NCBI GenBank assembly: GCA_022432975.1
Contig: CM039508.1
Coordinates: forward strand, 44,977,646-45,041,645
Origin: Begonia masoniana
Lineage: Eukaryota > Streptophyta > Magnoliopsida > Cucurbitales > Begoniaceae
Direction: 5' to 3'
DNA: 64,000 bases
In this document: positions 36,196 to 46,820 of the stretch, in pieces
How positions within the stretch are numbered: position 1 is the stretch's first letter
How the letters are laid out: each line of letters starts with the position of its first letter
Made by a program: the position numbers and the translations under genes
The notes under the pieces: model-generated
The model's input: only the letters and a program-made list of their open reading frames with translations
Told to the model about the DNA's origin: nothing
Databases searched by the model: none

Positions 36196-38625
36196 ATGGA
36201 CCAGATTTTCGAACATGATCATCTCGCTTCTTCGTCTCGAGGGGATGCGGGACCACCACAAAAGAAAGCCAAACCCAATCCTTGTCCAGCACGGGTGCTC
36301 CCTCGTGCAAATAGTTGGCCGTCACTCTACTTCCTAAATGAGGATGCTGAAATCAGGTATCACGGGGATTTTAAGGACAAGAAGTTGATTCCTGGTCGTG
36401 GTATGGTCCCCGACGAATTAGTATCTTTAAACATTATAGCACCCTTGACTGATATTGGATTAATAGGGCTGTTTGAGGTTGAGTCGTTCTTTTTTCCCTC
36501 GGCCATTAGGATGTTTTATGCTAATCTCAGCTATACCTCTGACCATTCTCTCATTTCAAGCTATGTGTATGGAAAAACCATTGAACTCACTTCCCAATCC
36601 ATCAATGAGCTTTTGGGCTATCCCCATTTGGATAAACACCCCAAAATTTATTCCATAGGGCAAGAAATTCCATTACTAAGACTTCCTGATGGCCAACAAT
36701 TCTTAAAAGAAATTGCTCTTGATCCGCACAATATTCCCAATCCTTTAAAGAGCAAACATTTAACAATTAGAGCTCGACTTCTCCATCAAATGATCTGCTA
36801 CAATGTTCTTCCTAAGGGTGGTCATTATGATGACATTAGCAGCATGGAGCTTGTTATTCTTTATGCCATCTATATGAAGGAACCTGTTGACATTGGTTAC
36901 ATTATCTTGAGACGAATGATTCAGAGCGTTTCTTCAAGCCCATCTACCTCTTTTCCATATAACCTTCTTCTAATGAAGATCTTTCAGCATTATAAGGTTG
37001 AATTTCCAAAGGATGAGGATCCCACCTGTCTGAAAACAACCAGCTATTACTCCAAAGACACTTTGACCAGGATGGGAATTAAGAGAAATCGTCAAGGGAC
37101 TTTTGTTTTGGATCAGTCCAAGAAGAGGACTGCTAAGGTCAAAGCTGCCAGAAAAGGCAAAAAGGACGTGAGTTTGGATGAGGAATCATCTGTTTAAGAA
37201 GGTGGTGGTGATTCTGAGATCCCTGCCTTTGATATTTCCCCTCCTAGTCCCCGGGTCACTCGGCCTAAACTTCCTCCACCAGTGCCCAGACGCCGTGCCC
37301 CTCCTCCAAGGACTAGTCAACCTACTCCTTTAGCCTCAGCTAATCCCTTTGAGGCTATTTCTGCTCCCTCTGCACCTAGCAATCCTTCTCCTACTTCTCC
37401 TCCACCTTCTCTCTTACTGCCTTCTCAGCCTGCTCTTCCTTCCATCTCTCCGGTGTTTCGAGCAATCTCCTCTATAATCAAACATGGTCCTCCAGTTCAA
37501 TCCACATTACCAACTCCGTCTCCACCTGCCTCACTTGAGCATCCTCTGCCTGCAGCCAATAAGGAACCTGCTCAGGCTGCTGTTATTCAAAGGGGGAAAA
37601 GAAAACTTATCCTGGCAGAGGAGTCTGATCAGGATGATATAGATGACCCTGCAATCTCAGCTCATGGTATTTCACCCTCTTTGTTGCTGCTCCCACTTCC
37701 TGCCTCCACCCCTCTGTCTCCTATTGATAACTCTTCTCCTCCTGCACTTCTACTACCTCCCACAGTTCAACATGTGTCTCAAGTCATTCCCCCTGCTCAA
37801 ACCGTCTCCTTGTCTCCTCCCGTCCAACCATCTGTTCCAACTCCGCCAACCCTTTCTGCCACCTCAAAAACATATCAGAGACGCTTCGTCATGACTGAAG
37901 AGCAGTTCAATCTTATGCAGTCCGGCATTGACAGTCTCGGGACAGCCTTTAGCTCCCTTCCCACTCTGATTGAAACTTCTATTGATTGTAAGCTAGCCCA
38001 GGTTGCATTGGACTTGGGCCTCACAATGGATGAGAAGATCAATCAGCTCAAACTGGATGTTGGTGTGGAATTAGCTAAACTGGGTCAAACCATGACTCTC
38101 AACCATACACTTTTTACTCGGACCCTCCAGTCTCTTCACTCTCAAATTGCAGCTCTTCAACCTGCCCGGTCTCCACCTCCTCAGCATTCCTCTGAGCCGT
38201 GTGATGCAGATTTTGTCCCTCCCGTTTTTCGACCTGAGGTTGTTGCAGATTCTCGAGTGATGCCTTTGGATCTACAGGAGTCTGAACTGGCATTCTCTAC
38301 CCCTGCTGCTCTTTCTGTACCGGAGCCATCCTTCGAGCCCTCCAGTCCAATGGATACATCTCCTATTGCTTCTCTGGTAGTGCCTCCATCTCCTGTTGCT
38401 CCTCCAATCGAGCCTTCTCCAAGTCAGGATCTAGTGGCTTCTCCAGCACCATCTCCCATTGCTAATACCTGTACGGACTTGGTGATCTATCAGGAACCTC
38501 TACCTCTTGATCTTGCTTCACTTCAAGCTCGAGTGGATGCCTTTTTCAATCCTCCCCTCACATTGCCTTCTTGGGCTGTCCATGCCTTTTGGAAGACATT
38601 TTTAGATTCCTGTCATAGGAGATAA
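36196..38625 (+). pseudogene. Sirevirus third ORF (env-position), plant transposon protein domain plus Pro-rich tail
   Basis: Starting at the ATG at 36196, one frame runs to 38625 (809 codons), broken only by TAA at 37195-37197. The N-terminal 330 residues contain FYANLSYTSDHS, YVYGKTIELTSQSINELLGY, LLHQMICYNVLPKGGHYDDI and FPYNLLLMKIFQHYKVEFP, matching the putative plant transposon protein domain (PF20167) as I know it. The rest is Pro/Ser/Ala-rich with a helical segment (ETSIDCKLAQVALDLGLTMD). I see no signal peptide or membrane anchor, so an envelope role is not supported. It lies 287 bp after pol and 300 bp before the 3' LTR. Confidence 0.75.
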
Positions 38626-38911
38626 TCTTGTTTTTATCTATATCCATTTTTTTTTTTGAACGCCATACTTCTGCTGTATTTCTCTGTTTCTTTTGATAAT
38701 GTCAATGGGGGAGAAATATATTTGATGATGGATATGCATGCGTGTAGACTTAGTTGCTATGATTTTTGTATGTATGCATATTTTGGCAATCTCTGGATAT
38801 GAAAACTCTAGTATGCTCCATGTTTGTTTCTGGTATATATGCATCTGCTATGGGGGAGCTTAGATTATGGGGGAGTTATACTTAATCAAATTTTGATAGG
38901 TTGTCATCATC

Positions 38912-38925
38912 AAAAAGGGGGAGAT
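38912..38925 (+). other. Sirevirus polypurine tract
   Basis: AAAAAGGGGGAGAT directly precedes the LTR start TGTTGACTT. Several GGGGGAG motifs lie upstream (38707-38925), as is typical of Sireviruses. Confidence 0.85.
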
Positions 38926-39261
38926 TGTTGACTTAAATGATGTTTAAGTCTAAATTGTTTTTGATGATGTGTTTATATGATTAGCTTGGTATTTTGATTA
39001 TGTTTATTGAATAAGAATTATAAATTATGCATATGATTTTAATATGTTGGAAATGCCCTTGGTAAGGGCATTTTTAGTTTTTAATGCATGTAATTAAGTG
39101 TACAGGGCTGAAATGTGTTAAACAATATAAGCAATCCACCGGTCACAAAACGACAAGAGTGGAGTCGTTTACAAAAATCAATCCACCGGTCACAAAACGA
39201 CAAGAGCGGAGTCGTTTACAAAAATCAGTCCACCGGTCACAAGACGACAAAGGCGGATGAG

Positions 39262-41262
39262 TAAACCAAATTACTCTTCCGGCCACTAAACGACAAAGGC
39301 GGATGAGTAAACACTAAACGACAAAGGCGGATGAGTAAACCAAATTACTCTTCCGGCCACTAAACGACAAAGGCGGATGAGTAAACCAAATTACTCTTCC
39401 GGCCACTAAACGACAAAGGCGGATGAGTAAACCAAATTACTCTTCCGGCCACTAAACGACAAAGGCGGATGAGTAAACCAAATTACTCTTCCGGCCACTA
39501 AACGACAAAGGCGGATGAGTAAACCAAATTACTCTTCCGGCCACTAAACGACAAAGGCGGATGAGTAAACCAAATTACTCTTCCGGCCACTAAACGACAA
39601 AGGCGGATGAGTAAACCAAATTACTCTTCCGGCCACTAAACGACAAAGGCGGATGAGTAAACCAAATTACTCTTCCGGCCACTAAACGACAAAGGCGGAT
39701 GAGTAAACCAAATTACTCTTCCGGCCACTAAACGACAAAGGCGGATGAGTAAACCAAATTACTCTTCCGGCCACTAAACGACAAAGGCGGATGAGTAAAC
39801 CAAATTACTCTTCCGGCCACTAAACGACAAAGGCGGATGAGTAAACCAAATTACTCTTCCGGCCACTAAACGACAAAGGCGGATGAGTAAACCAAATTAC
39901 TCTTCCGGCCACTAAACGACAAAGGCGGATGAGTAAACCAAATTACTCTTCCGGCCACTAAACGACAAAGGCGGATGAGTAAACCAAATTACTCTTCCGG
40001 CCACTAAACGACAAAGGCGGATGAGTAAACCAAATTACTCTTCCGGCCACTAAACGACAAAGGCGGATGAGTAAACCAAATTACTCTTCCGGCCACTAAA
40101 CGACAAAGGCGGATGAGTAAACCAAATTACTCTTCCGGCCACTAAACGACAAAGGCGGATGAGTAAACCAAATTACTCTTCCGGCCACTAAACGACAAAG
40201 GCGGATGAGTAAACCAAATTACTCTTCCGGCCACTAAACGACAAAGGCGGATGAGTAAACCAAATTACTCTTCCGGCCACTAAACGACAAAGGCGGATGA
40301 GTAAACCAAATTACTCTTCCGGCCACTAAACGACAAAGGCGGATGAGTAAACCAAATTACTCTTCCGGCCACTAAACGACAAAGGCGGATGAGTAAACCA
40401 AATTACTCTTCCGGCCACTAAACGACAAAGGCGGATGAGTAAACCAAATTACTCTTCCGGCCACTAAACGACAAAGGCGGATGAGTAAACCAAATTACTC
40501 TTCCGGCCACTAAACGACAAAGGCGGATGAGTAAACCAAATTACTCTTCCGGCCACTAAACGACAAAGGCGGATGAGTAAACCAAATTACTCTTCCGGCC
40601 ACTAAACGACAAAGGCGGATGAGTAAACCAAATTACTCTTCCGGCCACTAAACGACAAAGGCGGATGAGTAAACCAAATTACTCTTCCGGCCACTAAACG
40701 ACAAAGGCGGATGAGTAAACCAAATTACTCTTCCGGCCACTAAACGACAAAGGCGGATGAGTAAACCAAATTACTCTTCCGGCCACTAAACGACAAAGGC
40801 GGATGAGTAAACCAAATTACTCTTCCGGCCACTAAACGACAAAGGCGGATGAGTAAACCAAATTACTCTTCCGGCCACTAAACGACAAAGGCGGATGAGT
40901 AAACCAAATTACTCTTCCGGCCACTAAACGACAAAGGCGGATGAGTAAACCAAATTACTCTTCCGGCCACTAAACGACAAAGGCGGATGAGTAAACCAAA
41001 TTACTCTTCCGGCCACTAAACGACAAAGGCGGATGAGTAAACCAAATTACTCTTCCGGCCACTAAACGACAAAGGCGGATGAGTAAACCAAATTACTCTT
41101 CCGGCCACTAAACGACAAAGGCGGATGAGTAAACCAAATTACTCTTCCGGCCACTAAACGACAAAGGCGGATGAGTAAACCAAATTACTCTTCCGGCCAC
41201 TAAACGACAAAGGCGGATGAGTAAACCAAATTACTCTTCCGGCCACTAAACGACAAGGCGGA
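39262..41262 (+). repeat. 46-bp minisatellite, about 43 units (3' LTR)
   Basis: The same unit as in the 5' LTR. One unit near 39301-39330 lacks 18 bp; the following units are identical. Copy number differs from the 5' LTR array (about 72). Confidence 0.96.
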
Positions 41263-41639
41263 TGAGCTAACACGATGAAGTCCTACGCTCGCTAAACGAC
41301 AAGGCGGATGACTTCAACGAAATCCTCTTCCGGTCACTAAACGACAAAGGCGGAAGACGTCTAAGATTTAATCATCCAATGCCGGTTCAAGCGTTTAAAG
41401 CTTCATCATCCGATGGCGGCTCAAGACTAACTCAGCTTTGTCTTCCGCCAGAATTCAAATAAACCGCGAAGCTACAGTGACGTCGTTTTCAAGCTTTAAC
41501 TTCAGAACATTTATGGCGACGACGACTTACAACTACAATCGGCAACGGCTACCTGAACTTGTACGAAAACTGCTCCAACGATAACTAAACTTCTATTATT
41601 GGATAAGGAGCATTGAAGCCAAGCCGATTTGAAGACAGA

Positions 41640-41648
41640 GTATTTAAG
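41640..41648 (+). promoter_or_regulatory. TATA-like box in Sirevirus 3' LTR
   Basis: GTATTTAAG is at the position conserved in all three LTRs of this family. In a 3' LTR it could drive outward transcription towards the P450 exons 3-5, which is speculative. Confidence 0.4.
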
Positions 41649-42131
41649 TCGAGCTTAGAGCACGAAGGAACAACTTTTTGCAAATTTGAATACTGAGCTC
41701 TAAGCTGCGAAAGTGATAACACTCTGTATTTTCTCTACATCTCTCAATCCTAACTGGAGATTCAATTACTGTGAGAGTGTAGTCTGTACTTAATTTTACA
41801 AACTCAAATCATTTGTAAAAGGCAGTGGATTGACGCCCGTGAAGTTCAATCCAGATCTGTAAAGGCAGTTGATCAGAGCCCGGAATCCCGATCTGTGTTT
41901 TCTCGTGAGGAGAAGAGTAAGGATCTTCAAGGAGTGAGCCTTAGAGCGTGGACGTAGGTAGTTTTGGCCGAACCACGTAAAAATACTGGTGTCGTATTTC
42001 TCTCTCTCTGTTTACATAATTTGATTACTTGTGTTAAAACTAATAGTTTAATCAAGGGAGAAATTAGGGTGACTCGTAATTAAAATTAAAAAGTCTAATT
42101 CACCCCCCTCTTAGACAATACCGATCCTACA

Positions 42132-42338
42132 CTCCCAAGATAGTAAGACGCATTTTGGAGCACAATTGGCAACAGATCTCATAAGAACTCCGAAGTTAAA
42201 AGTACTTCGGCGAGAGAAATTCTAGGTTGGGTGACCTTCTGGGAAGTTCTCGCCAAACAAAGCCGTGAGGGGAGGATATTGAGCTACGGCCCAATCCCCA
42301 GAGCGGACAATATCTTGCTGGGATAAGGGGTCGTTACA
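42132..42338 (+). mobile_element. Cassandra LTR fragment with 5S rRNA-like domain
   Basis: It matches the LTRs at 58592-59415 (reverse complement). It starts at CTCCCAAGATAG, cut by the Sirevirus, and ends GGGTCGTTACA, the Cassandra LTR end, where MULE transposase sequence resumes. 42158-42254 resembles plant 5S rRNA (CATAAGAACTCCGAAGTTAA, TTGGGTGACCTTCTGGGAAG). It is not a real 5S gene: box A is altered and the LTR context is clear. Confidence 0.82.
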
Positions 42339-42343
42339 GTCGA

Positions 42344-43672
42344 AGCCATGCGTGGGCATCCTTGTTGAGCTCATACATTTTCCTCATTGCTATCTCAAAA
42401 TATTCTCTTGTGGTTGTCCTTGCTGCATTCCACATCGTATCTCTATACGCTATGCTCCGAAATTGTCCTTTGAAGTTTGCATACATATGTTTTTGGCAGA
42501 AATGGTGTTCGACTAAACCAAATGTGTCGTCCACAGCAGCTAACAACCCCTGAAATTTTAAAGAAAAACAGACTCAGCATAAAACAATATAACTACAATG
42601 CCCGAATAATAATAATAGTAATAGTAATATATACATTTTGTCGATCCGACACAAATGTCCATCATCGTCTACGGTCAATGCCTAAATCATTCTGCAATAA
42701 CTCCAAAAACCACATCCACGAGTCCTTGCATTCTGTCTCCACGTTAGCAACGGCAATGAGATATACGCCATTGTTGTCATCAATACTTACGGCTATGAGT
42801 AATTTGTTAGGGTAGGAGCCCTTTAGATGACATCCATCTAAATAGATAATAGGTCTGTCATGTTCCAGCAAACCTGCCACACAAGCATTCATACATATGT
42901 ACACTCTTTCAAATATCATCTTTTCATCTCGTCCCTCACCCACCACGTAACCATGTATTTTCACTGTACTGCTTGGATTTGATCTGAATATTTCTTCTAA
43001 GTACAAACGCAATAGTTTGAATTGTTTTTCGCCCATCTTGTAATTAAGTTCTTTATCTTCGCTTCTTCCTCTTCTCGCAAGAGTTGGCTTAATGTTCACA
43101 TTATATTCTTTCCTCATTGTCTCGATAATATCAAGAATGGGCCAGTCAGGTTGACTTTTGAACCTATCCGAATAATTCATTGCCAACCACTTTGCCGAAG
43201 CGTATCGATTATCAAGTGTTCTTACACAGTTGTGATCATTACAGTAGGACTTTATTTGGAAGGTCAACTCATTTTGCATGATCGAAACATGCAGATGTCA
43301 ATTACAATCTACTCCTTGATATTTTGTCGTGAGTCTCTTCTTCTCACTTTTAACGAATTTGATATCAAATCTTTTTTTCAAAGCATAATCTCATACTTCG
43401 TCTCTAATGACCTTTAAAGAACTATATTGTCTACCCAAAGTAAAATCTCTCAAATTTTTTGCCCTTACTTGTATGCTTTGCGTCTCATCATCATTCGAAT
43501 TAAACGGTTCTCGAAACTCATCGTCTAAGGTTTGCGAGATTGAATGCACATGTATTTCTCCATCACCCTCTAAGTGATCAAATGGTTGAATATCACTGTA
43601 TATGAGACCGTACTCCTCCATATACCAGTCTATGTTCGCAGGCTCATCTACATCAACCAATCTTTCAACCAT
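42344..43672 (-). pseudogene. MULE transposase, N-terminal and catalytic part
   Basis: It starts MVERLVDVDEPANIDWYMEE at 43672. The frame has stops near 43390 and 43300, then runs through 42662 with the MULE transposase core: KLLRLYLEEIFRSNPSSTVK, IIYLDGCHLKGSYPNKLLIA (first catalytic Asp region) and WMWFLELLQNDLG. A stop near 42662 and an apparent intron (about 42550-42620, GT to CAG) come before AAVDDTFGLVEHHFCQKHMY. It is broken after HAWLR by the Cassandra end at 42338. The DNA-binding N terminus and part of the DDE core are visible. It is dead because of at least three stops plus the insertion. Confidence 0.87.
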
Positions 43673-43959
43673 TTACGACGATTATTTGCAAAAAAAATCA
43701 AAAATTTTATTCAAGATAAACAATAGCCTATCAATTGAATAAAAAATAGTTTTGCAGATAAGATAAATCCAAATTGAAGCTCAATTGGAGTGTATCAATT
43801 GAACAATACAACAATAACGATTAGAATAAATAAAGAAAATCAAAGGAAAACAATCTCAATTCAGCAAAAATGAAGAACGGACGGACGCTCTTTTAGTGAT
43901 TCAGTCTGTTATACAGGCTGGAAGACAGACAGTTTACAAAATCCGAGTTATTTAAGATA

Positions 43960-44500
43960 AAAATTGAACTAAATTAATCAGAATGGAGAAAGCTATTACC
44001 TGAAGCTTTTTTGGTCGCAGATTTGCAAAAAATTTGCAAGAGGGTCGAGAGAAAATCATTTTTTGGCGCGGTGAAATGTTTGATTTCAAACTCTGGTTCG
44101 ATATAATTGGCGAGAACGGACGGACGCTGTATTTAAGCGTCTGTCCATTTTCGCCCTTATTTAGAACGTCTGTCTATTTGTATAAAATGCCTTACAAATA
44201 ACGGACAGACATACAGAATAACGAACGAACTTTTCGTGTGTCTGTCCGTAATATGTACCAGACGGTCTCTATTTTGAAACGTCCGTCCTGTATACAGCAA
44301 AAGATTTAAAACGGATGGACGCTATTGTTTTCCATCCGTCCGATATACGGCCAAAATGGATACCGGACGCAGATCGGACGGACAGTATGGTATGTTTTGT
44401 TATGTTTTTTGATAGTTTAAGGTTTAAATGATTAAATTTGATACTTTAAGGTTTCACATAAAAAAACGTATACTTCGGGATCATAATCGGTAATTTTCCT
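43960..44500 (-). repeat. MULE right terminal inverted repeat
   Basis: It pairs with the left TIR and ends GGTAATTTTCCT at 44500. It holds the same cluster of GTCCGTCCG-type motifs at 44110-44390. Confidence 0.85.
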
Positions 44501-44844
44501 AAAAAATAATCACTTATCGAGTCGTAGTTCATAAGATCATGTTAGAAATCAAACAATAAATTAAAAAAAATACGAAAAATGGAACGCCCATATTTACGTA
44601 GAAAAATTATTATTTTTTAAAAAAAAAAACAAAGGCAAGTTTTGAAATTTTTACCATTTTTGCGATTATAACTTATATTAATTTACAAAGAAAAACATAA
44701 CTCTAAAAGATATTTGTACTACAGGCTCATGGTCCGACCTAACTAAAATTCGAGTTACCGAAATCAAACAGATTAGAAGTGTATTTTTGTTAATCCCTTC
44801 AAACTCTATATAAATTTTCTGTTTTTTTCGAGATCTTTGCGTAG

Positions 44845-46820
44845 ATTATGTTGCCGGCCTTCCATCAAAGTTGTAGTGACATGATCCGTGAATGGGAGAA
44901 GCTAATCTTTGCACAAGATAAAGGTTGTGAGTTAGATGTATGGCCCTCTGTGCAAGTTCTTTCTAGAGACGCCATTTCTCGAACTGCATTCGGAAGCAGC
45001 CACAAAGAAGGAGAAAGGATATTCGACCTCCAAAGTGAGCTAGCCGGACTCATTGCTCTCACTCTGCGGGCAGGTTATATCCCGGGATGGAGGTAATGAG
45101 GTTAAATTTAAAATTCAAACTCAAATGAAGAGTTCTCTGCTTAATCCATTGACAAACGTGTTAGTGTTCTATTTGTTCGTCCATTGAAGCCTTTAAATTT
45201 TTAGTGTTTTCTTTGAGTTTGAATGTTGTGATACTGATTGTTTGATCCCGTGATCATAACCATGAACAAACGAGTTATAAGTCGGGCTTCAATTATGTTC
45301 ATTATCAAACTAAATCCTAGACATCGGGTCTCTATAAATTAAATTTTGTACTTTATCATATGTTCAAAGTCCAATAATCCTAGATTGAATTTGATCACCT
45401 CAATACACTTGACTTTATGGCAATCAATATATAATTATTATTGGTGATACAAGTCAACTATATAATTGTTAAATTATATCCAACAAATAATAGACATGCG
45501 TCGAACACCTCTCTAAGTATGTCGGACGATTGCTGGCATTTGCAATTGAAATGAAGTTTATGTGTTGTATTGATATTGCTTTGTAGATTCGATTATTATC
45601 GATATTTTCAACGGTTGGTTCATCCTTCATGTTCTTTATTGCAATGGGTGCAGATTTCTACCAACCAAATCGAACAAAAGGATGAAAGAAATCAACCAAG
45701 AAATCCAAAATCTACTAATCGGCCTCGTAAAAAGAAGAGAGAAGGCGATGAAAGCAGGCGAAACAACCGGAGACGACTTATTAAGCATCCTCATAGAATC
45801 AAATTCAAAGGAAATCAAACAACATGGAGATGACGAGAGGCTTGGGATGAGCATTCAAGACGTGATCGACGAGTGCAAGTTGTTTTACTTGGCTGGCCAA
45901 GAGACAACTTCAACTCTCATTGTTTGGGCAATCATCTTATTGAGTGTGCATCAAGAATGGCAGGACAAAGCAAGAGCAGAAGTCATGCAAGTCTTTGGTC
46001 AAAACGAGCTCGATTTTGACGGTTTAGGTCACTTAAAAACTGTGAGTTTTCGCTCTATTATGCTCAAATTTAAGGTTCACTATTAATTTTTTTTTAGAAG
46101 TGGTAGTTTTATCTTATAACGTCGCTCTATTATGCTCAAATTTAAGGTTCACTATTAATTTTTTTTTAGAAGTGGTAGTTTTATCTTATAACTTTACGTT
46201 ATAATCTTACGTCATAATGTGACATTTGTGTTGTGTCGCTCATTAATTACTAAAATATTCTAAAAAAATTATAAATATGTAAAATAAAATATTAATTATA
46301 TCAATTAATAAATATCATTTTATGGTTTAATTTGGCACGAAAATGTACTTATGTGAACTATTGTTTGAAGCTATAAGTTGATTTTTAATAACAGGTGACG
46401 ATGATTCTATACGAAGTTCTTAGGTTATATCCTCCTGCCACAATGCTGACTAGAAAAGTCGATAAGGAAACTAGACTCGGGAGCGTATCGCTTCCACCGG
46501 GTGTATTAGTTTCGATACCTACTCTTATGGTCCACCATGATCAAGAATTATGGGGAGACGATGCCAAAGATTTCAAACCCGAGAGGTTTTCTGAAGGCAT
46601 TTTCAAGGCTACAAAAGGTCAAACCACATTTTTTCCATTTGGGTCGGGTCCTCGGATCTGTATTGGTCAGAATTTCGCAATGATTGAAGCGAAGATGGCT
46701 ATGTCAACGATTCTGCAACGCTTCTCGTTCGAGCTTTCCCCGTCTTATGCACATTCACCATGCGTTGTGATTACTCTTAAACCTCAGCATGGTGCTCATA
46801 TTATCTTGAAGAAACTCTAG
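44845..46820 (+). CDS. CYP72-type cytochrome P450, exons 3-5
   Basis: Exon 3 (44845-45092) has [10 protein letters not shown] and the helix [11 protein letters not shown]; exon 4 (45654-46041) has the oxygen-binding AGQETTS at about residue 337; exon 5 (46395-46820) has ExxR (E393, R396), KPERF and the heme loop [12 protein letters not shown] with Cys475, ending at a TAG. Splice sites GT/AG and phases 0, 2 and 0 join to exons 1-2, giving 527 residues without a stop. CYP72 enzymes act on the ER with an NADPH reductase partner. Intron 4 has a tandem duplication of about 72 bp (46055-46190). Loss of function by the 24-kb intron 2 is possible but not shown. Confidence 0.88.

Larger units (their letters stand above)
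24373..42131 (+). mobile_element. Sirevirus-type Copia with env-position ORF, 5'-truncated
   Basis: The 3' LTR is complete (38926-42131) and the 5' LTR remains only from its minisatellite on (24373-28548). In order come gag remnant, pol (protease, integrase, RT, RNase H), a long third ORF, a purine tract and the LTR. Large LTRs and an extra ORF after pol are Sirevirus features. Outside the arrays the LTRs differ at about eight places in 700 bp, so the insertion is young. The right end joins Cassandra LTR sequence at 42132. The left target duplication is lost through a deletion. Confidence 0.87.
38926..42131 (+). repeat. Sirevirus 3' LTR (3.2 kb)
   Basis: It runs from TGTTGACTT to GATCCTACA. 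About 335 bp of unique sequence, two diverged repeat units, the 46-bp array, two variant units and about 800 bp of unique sequence ending in a CACCCCCCTC box follow in order. About 2 kb of its length is minisatellite. Confidence 0.9.
21921..44500 (-). mobile_element. MULE with long TIRs, carrying nested Cassandra and Sirevirus
   Basis: Inverted repeats of about 520-540 bp (21921 to about 22440, and about 43960-44500) start AGGAAAATTAC and align through the block GTTCAATTTTTATC. They are rich in CGGACGGAC-type motifs. Inside are a transposase gene on the minus strand (43672 to about 23840, interrupted) and an accessory gene on the plus strand (22634-23976), convergent. I see no clear 9-bp duplication (left TAACATGCT, right AAAAAATAA). 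Without the nested Sirevirus and Cassandra the element would be roughly 4.6 kb. Confidence 0.85.
20443..44844 (+). other. 24.4-kb intron 2 of the P450, filled with nested transposons
   Basis: The donor GT at 20443 and acceptor AG at 44843-44844 bound an interval with no P450 sequence. It contains a Gypsy deletion derivative, a MULE, a Cassandra LTR piece and a Sirevirus. In other CYP72 genes an intron sits at the same place (after the HxEKLK stretch), so the insertions entered a pre-existing intron. Whether it is still spliced out cannot be seen from sequence. Confidence 0.8.

Noticed and set aside
36196..38625. Retroviral-type envelope gene
   Set aside because: No signal peptide, membrane anchor or fusion-type motif is visible; the N-terminal domain matches a plant transposon protein family.
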